NCBI GenBank assembly: GCA_037178855.1
Contig: JASJZC010000005.1
Span: forward strand, 9,052,001 to 9,116,000
Direction of reading: 5' to 3'
DNA from: Oscheius sp. JU75
Lineage: Eukaryota > Nematoda > Chromadorea > Rhabditida > Rhabditidae
Length of the DNA stretch: 64,000 bases
Numbering within the stretch: position 1 is the first letter of the stretch; each line of letters opens with the position of its first letter. The notes beneath the pieces are model-generated. The model saw only the letters and a list, made by a program, of their open reading frames with translations, did not search any database and had not been told where the DNA came from. Shown in pieces: positions 1 to 9,757 of the stretch. The translations under genes and the position numbers were made by a program.

Positions 1-2121
1 CCCGGAGAATTCCAGATGAAGTTCCCTCTGGATACCACAGTTTCCACTCGAGCATTAAACTGACTTTGAGCTGATCGTGCAAGGGCCTGGGTAGATGGGT
101 AGTCGTGTGCTAAGCTTATACTCACCCTTGAGACTTCATTTGTGTCCATTTTCGAGAAATCAAGACGTGAAGATTGGTGGAGAGTTTGAGAGATAGAAAA
201 TCGGAGAGTTCGGTTGCAACACGTGGCCCCTGAACTTGCGTAAAATAAAAGTTTTTCAAAACACCCTACCTTCTAGCACTGTGCTGTTTCCGGCACAGCC
301 CACAAACGAAGTATGTCCATTGTCAGCAAAGTGATCCTCCCCAACCGAGTAATTTCCAGCTGGGGTACTCCAAGCCATAATGTGATACTGGTCAGCTTTG
401 AATCGACACGTACAGTCACCTCTGTGATGACTAGCAACGTGAAAGGGCGATTGGGAAATAATCATCTCCAGAGGCTCGTTGATAGCTACTTCTGCAGCTT
501 TTCGAATGTTCTGAAAAGAAAGGTTAAGCCAGGACGATATCTCCGCCTAAGCCCTTTGTAGTTTTTGAAATACCTACAGTGGCCACAAATCGCTTGTCAA
601 TGACGTTGAAGGAGTCGTCACTCTTCATATCCAAGACGCTGCTGTGCATTGACTGGAACAGCTCCATATGACAACACTTCATACCATCTCGTTTATCATG
701 GTCACAGTGTGAATCCTTAGGATAACCAATTCGGTATCCGTCGCTTTCGAGCTCTACTCCTGTGTGCAAGCTTATCGTTCCAGGCAGGGTCTCATTTGGT
801 GTCCCCAACGGCTCATCGTTGGAAATGTCACGATAGATAGCTTCTTGCTCCTTGTCGTAGGCATTGTACTGAGCAAGAAGATAAATATACAGGTAGGTAA
901 CCTACCCCGGACTGATGAGGTGCTTCGTAGGACATAACTGTCACTCCATATCGATGAAATTTGCAGAAAAAATCTCCGATAGAATAGGTAACAAGCGTAA
1001 AATCTTGGTAGGACGAAATGACTTCCATAGCTCGAGCAAATTGTGCTTGTACTCTTTTTTTGACCAACTGAAAAAAAAGCTGAACTGTAGTCTTCGTAAG
1101 CTTTTCCCGGTTGAGCTTTTATGATTGAAATACTGATTTTGTAAGATTTTATTTTGTACGTTGACGCTAGAACAATATATCAATCGCCGTTTTGAAAAAG
1201 CGCAACTTTATCCAGTTTCTGGCCGACACACTCCCGGCTTGCGTAACCCGTGAAATGCAACAATCGCCTTATCAATGTAGCTAGCCAAGGATATCGGTGA
1301 AATTGTGAACCTCTTAAAATCTCGCTGTAAAACGGATCAAATGAAGGCTACGAAAACATTCGAAAACAACAAGGCAAAATACTTTCTTTTAGCTATTGAA
1401 ATATTTAGTGGATTATCTGTTTTGACAAAAGAACTCACATTAGCTACAACCCCCAATGTCTCTTGACTCGTATTAAATACTGGCGATGTGTGGAGCTCAT
1501 CCATGGCATCTCTCATCAGCAAGTACATGTTCCTATCACAGCATTTATTTCCGTCTCTCCTTCTTCTTTTACAATGTGTTCCCGTCTTTAAATCGGCAAC
1601 AGGATCTTCCCGAATATCTGGCCACTCCTCACGCTCATAGCCTGGATCAAAGTCTGAACCGAGCGCTTCCTCGTGGTCGATAGTACGCAGGAAACTTTCG
1701 TTTTCGACGTCGGTCAAATTGTAGCGTTTCTGTAAATTCGAAAGTAAAACGACTTTGAAGTAAATCATACCTTTCCAGGTGTTTGGTAAGCAATAACATG
1801 TAGGCCATTCGTTCGCATTTTGCATATTCTCTGTCCATGATAATAGCTTGAGACGACAAAATCTTCACTGCTGATTATCACCTCGAAAGAGTGGCCGTAC
1901 ATTTCGTGAATCTTTGATTGCCATTTCTGAAATGAGCCGTTATGTATTAATTTTCTTTTGTAATGCTTCCGCCTGGAATTTTTCTTAGGGACACAAACCT
2001 TCGCCGTATCTCCTAGCGTCTCATTTTGTAGCTCTTTAACGTCCATGAGGAGGTTTTCCAATTCAGCGTCACAACAAATTTCTCCAGTAATATGTGTCGA
2101 TCGCTTTTCTGCAATCAATGA
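1..2121 (-). CDS. Tandem ground-like domain protein, at least four domains (partial at left edge)
   Basis: Secreted nematode protein of the ground-like (hedgehog-related) class. I see four successive ground-like domains on the minus strand. Each has an N half with a CC pair (for example KCCHMEL, EICCDAEL, NKCCDRNM, ATCCNRT) and a C half ending in Cys-x-(aromatic) and a YxTP/SYEAP-type end (FEVIISSEDF, HVIAYQTP, VTVMSYEAP, HIMAWSTP). Proposed exons: domain 1, 1999-2121 and 1771-1926; domain 2, 1439-1729 and 906-1067; domain 3, 578-868 and 270-510; domain 4, 126-229 and 1-59, running off the window. Every domain is split by a phase-0 intron at the same place, and the domains join in frame, so this looks like one gene made by repeated duplication of an exon pair. 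The first coding exon and signal peptide were not found upstream of 2121. Ground-like proteins are thought to act in cuticle, glia and apical extracellular matrix; the role here is unknown. Confidence 0.75.
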
Positions 2122-2662
2122 CTGAAGACATCTAGATAAGAATCTCACTCGGTGTCAGCTGCCTGGAGCATCTCAGAATTCTCTTGTTTTTAAATTTAAC
2201 CTTTTTTATGGTTTTGTCCGCTTCGAGAAAAGAAAATATCAAAAGAAAGATCAAGATGAAGCGCATTGTCGAAAAGAGACAATTGCGGGGGCATTGCGGC
2301 TAAGCGGCTACCGATCCCTGTTAGGGCAGAAGCCGGACAGGTTTTTCTCGAGTGCCGTTGCTTCTTGAAAAAGTCGTCATTGAACGCAGCAATTTTTACT
2401 CTCATGATCTATAGGACCCTGCAAAAGCAAAATGAGCTTACGGCACTCGGATTTCCGCCTCCTATTCAAATACTAACCAGGCTTAACGCTGCTTGACTAG
2501 TCAGATCGGACGGAGAGATGGTACGGGTGAGACGGGGTTGAAACAAAGGTTAGTTTCTGTAGGGCGCATTCTTAACTACGTCAAAAAGGTATTCAAGAAA
2601 CAGTTTATTATATTTGAAAAGAGAACAATAATTTTATCACACAAGAGATGCTTATATTAATG
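2122..2662. other. Intergenic; expected to hold the missing 5' exon of the ground-like gene
   Basis: About 540 bases with no supported gene. The ground-like gene must have a signal-peptide exon upstream of 2121, but no ATG-plus-hydrophobic exon with a matching donor was recognised here. The short reading frames present look like chance frames. Confidence 0.4.
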
Positions 2663-3177
2663 TTATCCACTGCATCCCTTTCCAGGGATGATGTCTCCAG
2701 TGCACCATTTGGCGATTCTCTTGATGTTCTTCCCGCTCATTGTTCCACGGTAGACCCCGTCGCCCCTAAGAAAGTAGCTATACTCGCCGTTCTCGCAACG
2801 ATTGAAAACATCAAAGCCAGCCTTTTTAGTATTGAAGTGATCGTTTCCCTTTCTGACAGAAGCAGCACAACGAACTCTAGTCGGACTACATATTTCAACA
2901 CCCTGCGGAGGCTCAGGAGCTGGAAAGTATAGTATCAAACACGTATCCTTATACTCACTGAAATTAAATTGCCAATCTTTGCCATTTGCGATATCTCCAG
3001 GACCAATCTTCGTCCAGTCAGGATCATGGCTTACACAGCTCATCACAGCAAAAGTGTTTTTTCCGGCCGTGTTTGCAATCTGCGAATGATGTTTCAACTT
3101 GTCTGAAGGGTTACCTTAACGTGGAAACAAGAAACCATAAGAATCAGACTGCTGAACAATAGCAAAATTCGTGTCAT
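2663..3177 (-). CDS. Small secreted cysteine-containing protein
   Basis: Two exons. Exon 1 (3115-3177) encodes a 21-residue hydrophobic leader starting MTRILLLFSS and ending at FHVK. A 35-nt intron (3080-3114, GTAACC...TCGCAG) follows, then exon 2 (2663-3079). The product is about 159 residues. The mature part has about eight cysteines, including EICSPTRVRC, a KWCTGD segment and a C-terminal KGCSG. I do not recognise the family. The clean leader, the phase-0 join and the downstream lectin gene on the same strand all suggest an extracellular product. A TATA-like stretch (catatttatagc in plus orientation) lies about 40 bases upstream of the ATG. Function unknown. Confidence 0.7.
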
Positions 3178-3396
3178 TGTGTAGCCGAATGAAACAGTTC
3201 ATGCAAAACCCATATTTATAGCATTTATTAACTATGGTGAAAACAAGGATTTTGCATACTATCATAAACAATGGAAATCGGTCAGGAACTTTTTGACAAA
3301 AGCGTCCACTTTTTTCTAGAATTTTTTTTTCCAGGACGGATAAATGTCATAATTCATTCAAATAAATCTGTGAAGCATTAAAGATCAGATTTTTTT

Positions 3397-3919
3397 TCAT
3401 GCAACCGGACTAGCTTCACAAAGGTAGTGCTTCTTCTTATGGCAGAGATCAGTCCTGAAATCTCTTCAATTGAACTTTTTTTTTACTTAACTTACGCCCA
3501 AGACAGGTCCCCCTTCCTCATCCAAACACAACTGGTGGCACTTGGGCTGGCCGGCTGTGCGAATCCCCAGTTTGTGTAGTCCACCAGGCTCACGTCCTCC
3601 CAGATCAATTCCAGTTGCGGATAGTTGAAACTCAGTCCGATCCAGAAATGTTCAGCTCCGGATACGTTATTGTGTACAAAAGTGTTCTCAAAGGCATTGT
3701 GTATCGACACGAGATGTCCACCAATCAGTTTTGAGCAGGCCTTGTCAGCATCCTTGAAGCTTTCCTCCTTGTTCACGTACTTGTAGCACCTGATAAATTT
3801 TTTTGTGCTATGAAGCTGACAAACTTGTTCGAGGAAGAGTAGTATTTGTAGCCTGATGGGCAACTTTGTGCCAAAATTAGAACGACTAAGGAGAGAGCAA
3901 AAAGAAAAAGCCGGAGCAT
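3397..3919 (-). CDS. Secreted C-type lectin domain protein (CLEC family)
   Basis: Three exons: 3825-3919, 3496-3789 and 3397-3454, with introns of 35 and 41 nt. The ATG at 3919 begins a hydrophobic signal peptide (MLRLFLFALSLVVLILAQ), followed directly by a typical lectin start (SCPSGYKYY). Exon 2 carries the long C-type lectin fold: KCYKYVNKEESF, ACSKLIGGHLVSIHN, a WIGL core (HFWIGLSFN), WEDVS and a YTNW motif. The last exon supplies the closing cysteines (DLCHKKKHYLCEA) before the stop at 3397. At about 148 residues it is a single-domain secreted lectin. Nematode CLECs are a large family often linked to pathogen response. The classical sugar-binding EPN/QPD triplet is not evident, so carbohydrate binding is uncertain. 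Confidence 0.85.
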
Positions 3920-5552
3920 GGCAGCTGGAAAAAGTGATAAGATTACCTTATCAGCAGTATTCAAGGATGTCGTTAGGCATGTGTGTAGACTACATAAATG
4001 AGTCTAAAATGGATTTCGGAGCCAGTACCACGTGTGTGGAAACAAAAAGAAAACTATCAACAGCCTATAGTAACTGTTTAGATTCTGTCATCTGACACAT
4101 TGCAATTAATGCTTGTCAATGTGGAACAAACATGAATACAGGATTCCAGCTCCAGAAGTGTCCAGATTCGTTTTACTCATCGCGGTGTTGGTCTAACGGA
4201 TGTGTGTCCCAAGAAGATGAGTCAAATGAGCGTTGTTCGACCAGTTTTCGATAAACAAGGATCTGAAGTACAATGTTTTAAACAAAACATAAAAGAAGTA
4301 CTTTGATACAATACCATGAGAAATGACGTTGCATACTTCTGTTCTATAGGCTGCAAGACGCTAAAGACTTCTTCAATTCGCATGTGCGTTCGTTGTAGAG
4401 TCACAAATGCCATGAAATACGTGAGACCGATCAATGAAAGGTATAAGTACTTACTGTATTTACAGCAAGTTGAAACTATGTGGCGAACCTTGCCAAGGCT
4501 TCGTTAATAATGTTGCCCTTGTACTTCTCAAACAGCACTGCCTTGAAGGCAAACATTGAAACATTTTGTTGGATTAGACGAAGCTTTAATAATCTTGGAA
4601 AGACTAGCTTAGTGATATAGAGACTTCTTCAGAGGAATTCGAAGTTATATAGGGAGCGAGAACTTGAGATCGAAACTGAAACAGCAAACTAGTTATCTCA
4701 CCTTGTCCGGCAAGACCAAATAAAATGCCTCTTCGATGACTAAAAGAGTTTCGGTGAAAGCATTGGTCGACAGACATTATTAAGTGACGAATAGGAATGT
4801 TATGAGTAGCAACGTCTCTATTCATAGTGTCATTCAGGACCTGGAACTATGGGTTTCACTTGGTATTTTTGTTACTGTTGTTTTATCGATGCATCGCCAG
4901 GCAGACGAACAAATTCAGCAGGCGACAAGTTTCCGTTTGCATTCACCAAGGATGGACTACCGTCATTCTCAGTTTTGTAGCAACTTGCTGTCTCAGAACA
5001 ACAGCAAACTTGGCATTATTGGCTTGCGTTTTCAATTGAGCTCATGCTGAACTGACTGCGTATGTCTTAAAGAAATCGACACTGAGTTTGAAGCAATAAG
5101 GCAGAAAGCCAGAAGATTAACTGAAATAGGGATTTTGAGACGTTCTGGTGTGCCACCTGCTAATGCATTCGTCCGCTACGCGGGATCGTCGGTATTATAA
5201 TTCTCCTTTTGGGAGCAAAACATGGAACACATGTTAATCTAGTTTATTCACGGTTGGTGTGAAGTCATCAGGCAACAAATTCACTTGTCCACACTGGATT
5301 ACAATCAATTTCGAGCACGTCATTTGGAAATAGTATGAACACAAAAAAACTCAAAACTTTAAAGTTTAAGTTCAGAACTAGCGACTTTTATTGAGCATCT
5401 TCATATTCGAACAATTGTCCATTATTGAAATAAAACTCTTTAGGATTTGTGGGCGTCCCGCAAAGTATCTCAAAGTCGATTGTCGCATTCAGACAAACTT
5501 CACTTCTCCAAAGGTACCTAAATCGGAATACGGTGGTAAGACAATTGAACAG
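3920..5552. other. Unresolved region, possibly decayed receptor sequence
   Basis: About 1.6 kb with no gene I can support. Hydrophobic stretches occur on both strands: minus 4222-4434 (LTYFMAFVTL) and plus 4800-5040 (HLVFLLLLFY, TVILSFVATC). They resemble isolated membrane segments of nematode receptors. They do not join into one model, so this may be decayed receptor sequence or chance. Confidence 0.3.
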
Positions 5553-5958
5553 CTACCAGTCTTGTCTTTTCCTTTCCAAGTTGTACGTGTAGAACATATT
5601 GCATTCATGCCTGTACTGGGGACTCTTCTTCGCTATCGTTGTCTCGTCCGACTCTTCACATCCCAAGGAACAGTATACTTTTGTGACATTTGTGAACTAC
5701 ATGTGGAAACTAGGAAAATATGAGAGCCTAACAACCTACCTCGTTGATGTCTTCGTAGCAGCCAGGATTCTGTTCAACCTGCCCTGGGACCTTCAAAACG
5801 CAACGCGTAGAAGTACCTTCATAGTGTTCACAGGACAGCGTCCTCGGAGCTAGGACTGAATGTTTAAGAATGTTATCAACCCTACCCCAAATGTAAGATT
5901 GAGATGGCGGCGCGCCAATGGCAGCCCCAAACAACAGGGCGAATAGGCTGTTTCGCAT
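5553..5958 (-). CDS. Small secreted six-cysteine protein
   Basis: Two exons, 5740-5958 and 5553-5696, joined in phase 0 across a 43-nt intron (GTAGGT...CATGTAG). The product is 120 residues. It starts with a hydrophobic leader (MRNSLFALLFGAAIGAPP). The remainder holds six cysteines in short motifs (LSCEHYEG, TRCVLK, NPGCYED, VYCSLGCEE, HECNMF) and ends in a basic ERKRQDW tail. The frame is open through both exons and the acceptor choice restores a cysteine-containing reading frame, which supports the model. I do not recognise the family. The even cysteine count and the leader suggest a disulfide-bonded extracellular protein. An alternative acceptor a few bases away would give an earlier stop. 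Confidence 0.65.
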
Positions 5959-6670
5959 CGCTAATGGCAGTCTAGCTGATATGTCCTCGCGTCATTTGAC
6001 CGGTTTGTCTTATGTTTATGCGCGTGAAATCATTAGCAAAAATAAAGTGAAGGATGACTAAAATAAGTAGAAAGACAGGTTTATCAGAACTCTTAAATGG
6101 CGATATCGCAACCTAGGGAGCAGCTGAGATCAGACTGACCGCTCAAGATCAGTCAATCCATTTGCTGTTTTAAAAGAGTAAGGAACGCTTCAAACGACAA
6201 CAATGCTCCGGAAAACAGGCAGACGTATATAAGATGCGTCATACTGAAAAATGAACTGAACAAGAATACAACACAGAAACGCTCTATCGAGCGACACACA
6301 TTCGTTAACCATGCGCAATCCGAGGTATATGTCGTAACAACCCATGGTCGGGGACTCTAGCAAGATAGCCATACAAGGATGTGTTTGACTAGACTGAATT
6401 TCCTAACGGATGTTCTTCACTCTGTCTAAGATAATCTAAGTTAGGAGATAACTCTGCTCAGTCCTTTAACAGTTACATGGTGAAAACAAGTACAACTAAT
6501 CGATGAGAAACAGATCCCGTTCTAGTCCTCCAATTCCAATCCGACCTCCGACTCCGACTCCTCCTCTTCCTCGTTTGGGGCACGGTTACTATGTGAATAA
6601 GCAAACGAGACGGTTTTTCACTTGTGGGTAATCACAAATATGCTCTTTCTCGGCACTTCTTCCGTCTTGC
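5959..6670. other. Intergenic, no gene seen
   Basis: About 710 bases up to the LINE insertion site. It contains a low-complexity pyrimidine stretch with repeated CTCCGA-like units near 6540-6580. I see no supported coding exon. Confidence 0.5.
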
Positions 6671-6681
6671 CTCGTGTTCTT
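6671..6681 (+). repeat. Target-site duplication, RTE copy 1 (left)
   Basis: CTCGTGTTCTT at this position is repeated at 9671-9681, flanking the minus-strand LINE. The last T is ambiguous because it abuts the poly-T (poly-A on the element strand). Confidence 0.85.
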
Positions 6682-9670
6682 TTTTTTTTTTTTTTTTTTT
6701 TTTTTATTTATTTTGCAATTATCATATACTTTCTATATGTCGCAACATGCTAGTCTTCCAAACATCGGTGCTCATTCGCGCAGTTCTCATCCATACTTCT
6801 CCTAACTGAGCTGTGAATTCGTCCCTCCATCTGGACTTTGGTCTACCAGACATTCTTCTTCTCCTCCACGGTCTCCATTCTGAGAGGCATTTTGTCCATC
6901 TATCGTCGTTCATATTCGCTATCTTCCTGGCCCAGTTCCACTTCCTCTTCACCCATTCTATTCTAATATCTGGTAGTTTGACGGTTTCTTTGAGCCATTC
7001 ATTAGTTCGTCTGTCGAGGAGAGTTACTCCAACCATTCTTCTCATCATCTTTCGTTGTGCTGTTTTCAACTTCATAAGATCCTTTTCTCGGTGTCTCCAG
7101 GGCGTATAGTAGACATGGTTCGACACACATCTTGTACAATCTTCTCTTTTGTTTAAGATGAATTCTTCGGTTAGTGAAGAGATCGTAGTATTTGTTGTAC
7201 GCAGACCAACCTGAGCGGATCCTTCTATTGACTTCAAGAGATGTATTCCTGTCGAATGAGACCCTGGATCCTAGGTAGATATAGTCCTGGCAGTACGGAA
7301 CAGGCTGGCCATTGACTGTGATTGGAGTGTGGTTGCAGTTGGTCATCAGCTTGTTCTTTTGACAGTTCAGAGTAAGGCCTACTTCTGAGCTCCGCTGAGC
7401 TAGGTCCACTAGCATCTTCTCGAGTTCTTCGGCCGTATGTGAGAAAAGGACTGTGTCGTCGGCGTATCGGATGTTTTGCAGAAATCGTCCGTTGACCTCG
7501 ACTCCGAGTCCATCCCAGTCCAGAGTTCGGAATACATCTTCGGTGACCGCTGTGAATAGAGAAGGCGAAACTGTGTCTCCTTGAAGTACACCTCTTTGCA
7601 TGTTAACTTCCACTTGTTTGCCGCATACTCGCACATAGATCTTGGTTGTGTTGTAGATGAGCTGGAGGACACGGATCATCTTCGCCGGCACACCTTGTCG
7701 ATTGAGGGCATTCCAAAGGGCTCCATGTTCAATGGAGTCAAATGCTTTGGAGTAGTCGATAAAGGCGATGTAGAGCGGAAAGTTGTACTCAACGGCTCTT
7801 TCTATCAGCTCATTCATAACTTGGACGTGGTCCGTAGTAGAGAAGGACTTTTCTGAAGCCGGCCTACTCAGGTGGTTGGTTTTCATCCAAAGTTTTCTGC
7901 ATTCGAGAGAGTAGAATTGAACTGAATACTTTGAAGATGACGGAAAGTAGAGCGATAGGTCGGTAGTTTCTGATATCCAGTGGGTCTCCCTTTTTGAAGA
8001 GAAGAGATATTGTCGAATCCCAATTCATCTGGTAGAGCCTCATTCTCAATGATCCAGTTGTAGATGTCAGCTAATGGTTTGGAGAGTACTTCTCTGCTTA
8101 GAAGTAGCAAGTCGGAGGTTACTTGATCGGGACCTGGTGTCTTGCCGAACTTTAACTTGGAAACAGCCTTCTCGACTTCGCATTGAAGGATTGGTGGAAT
8201 TTCGTCCTCATTCTGCAGATTTGGAAGCTGGGCCGGAATGCGACTTCGATACAGGTCATCGTAGAAGTCCTTCACCGCTGCTCGAACATCTTTTGGATTT
8301 GACAGGACTGTTCCGTTCTGATCGGATATTTGCGTCAGAGCCTTCTTAGCTGTCGTGTTTTCCCTCAAGGCCTTTTGTAGACTACGTCCCTGTAGAAGAG
8401 CATCTTTGAGTCGATTGTGATGTTTCAAACGAAGGTCTTCCTTCAACGATTCACGTAGAGCTTTGTTCACTACACTGAACTCGATGCGGTTCATCCGTGT
8501 TCCAGGACGATGTTGGAGCTCGTGTCTCTTTTGGAACAAAGTTGTGGTTCGTTGGGAGATGTGACTGGTCTTTGGCACGGGGACAGAGGCAACATCTCTT
8601 GCGTTGAGAACAAGTTGGCGTATTTGACTGTATGAGCTCATGTTCACGTGTTGGGCCATGTCTTCAGCAGCGAATCGAAACAGAGGTTTGTTTAGCTGGG
8701 ATCGTAGTTTCCTCGGCTGGGTAGAGTGGAACTTCTTCGTAGGCAGGGCAAGTTTTCCTAACAAGAGGCGGTGGTCGCTGGTGAATTTTAGTCGTCCAAT
8801 TACATCTACGTCCGTAAAAATATTCGGCTTTTGGCATAGAATGTAGTCGATCATGTTCTTTGTCTCCATGTTAGGCGAAAGCCATGTCCATTTCCTCGTC
8901 GGCCTTTTAGCGAAACGGGTGTTCATTGCGTACATTTCTTTTTCGGAACAGAATTCAGCCAGCATCTCCCCTCTTTCATTTCGGGTTCCCAGACCGTGCT
9001 TGCCAATGAACTCCTCTCCATATTCGCCGCATCCGATTTTGGCATTAAAGTCGCCGACCACGAGCTTGAACATCCGACGTTCCCCCAGAAGCCGAGCACG
9101 ACGTACTTGCCGGAAGTTCAATGCTCGATCCACGCTTGATAGGAATTCGGTGTAGTCATCGTCTGAACTTGTGGAGGTGGGTCCGTAACACTGTACTGTT
9201 CTTATTGTTCCCGCTGTGGTCTGGATGTCGAGAAGGCAAACTCGACTTGAGACAGATTGGAAAGTAGAGCAGCTTGACCATCTTCGATTTATCAAGAATC
9301 CAACTTGACCATAGTGGAATAGTAAGTGTCCTGACTGTTGAAGAACCATGGAGTTCGATCCTTGTCTTTTCACTTCGGATATGCCAATGATGTCGAAGGG
9401 GATATTTTCAAGTCCATTTTCCAGTTCAGCCAGTCGTGAGTCGGTACGGAGAGTTCTGCAGTTTAAAGTACCAATCCGGAGGCTCAACATGATGGACGAA
9501 TACTGCTAGTCGGTTGTCCAGGCTACGACCAGAGGGAATAGATGTTCTTGCCCTCTAGTAGATGTTGTCAGAAGGTAGTCCACTTCAAATTGATTGATGT
9601 AGTTTTCTTCTTCAAATCCAGCAGAGCAATTTTGGGAGCAACGTTCCTCCAGGCGAGCAATTACATCCAA
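6682..9670 (-). mobile_element. RTE-type non-LTR retrotransposon, copy 1, near full-length but decayed
   Basis: A minus-strand LINE of about 2.99 kb bounded by an 11-bp target-site duplication and ending in a poly-A tail (plus-strand T run 6681-6706). It encodes an N-terminal apurinic-type endonuclease, a reverse transcriptase (YADDTVLF at its catalytic site) and a basic C-terminal region typical of RTE-clade elements. Compared with the nearly identical copy at 53241-56041 it is broken by several lesions, so it is non-autonomous. About 180 bases of 5' sequence precede the main ATG (9490) and are absent from the other copy. Single-ORF structure and the endonuclease type place it in or near the RTE clade; clade assignment is by recognition only. 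Confidence 0.92.
6722..9490 (-). pseudogene. Endonuclease/reverse transcriptase ORF of RTE copy 1, frameshifted
   Basis: The ORF starts with ATG at 9490 (MLSLRIGTLNCRTLR). It holds endonuclease motifs (ISEVK, VVGDFNAKIG, SDHRLLL) and a reverse transcriptase core (FIDYSKAFDSIEH, LQGDTVSPSLF, YADDTVLF). Against copy 2 I see a 2-nt loss near 8025 (frame lost after PDEL), a CAG-to-TAG change and a 1-nt insertion near 7850-7865, and a deletion of about 8 nt near 7105 that removes ASETW-type residues. The rest aligns almost base for base. No functional protein is expected. Confidence 0.9.
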
Positions 9671-9681
9671 CTCGTGTTCTT
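9671..9681 (+). repeat. Target-site duplication, RTE copy 1 (right)
   Basis: CTCGTGTTCTT, matching 6671-6681. It marks the 5' boundary of the minus-strand element. Confidence 0.85.
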
Positions 9682-9757
9682 ATTGTAGCTGAAACTGAAC
9701 TGCGTGGTAGCGTTAATGATGACCAGATCCCTCGTTTGCCTGAATTATGATACAAGT

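Noticed and set aside
8074-9155. Long plus-strand frames opposite LINE copy 1
   Set aside because: Antisense shadows of the endonuclease/reverse transcriptase coding strand; the same frames recur opposite copy 2 (53573-53875, 54379-54654).
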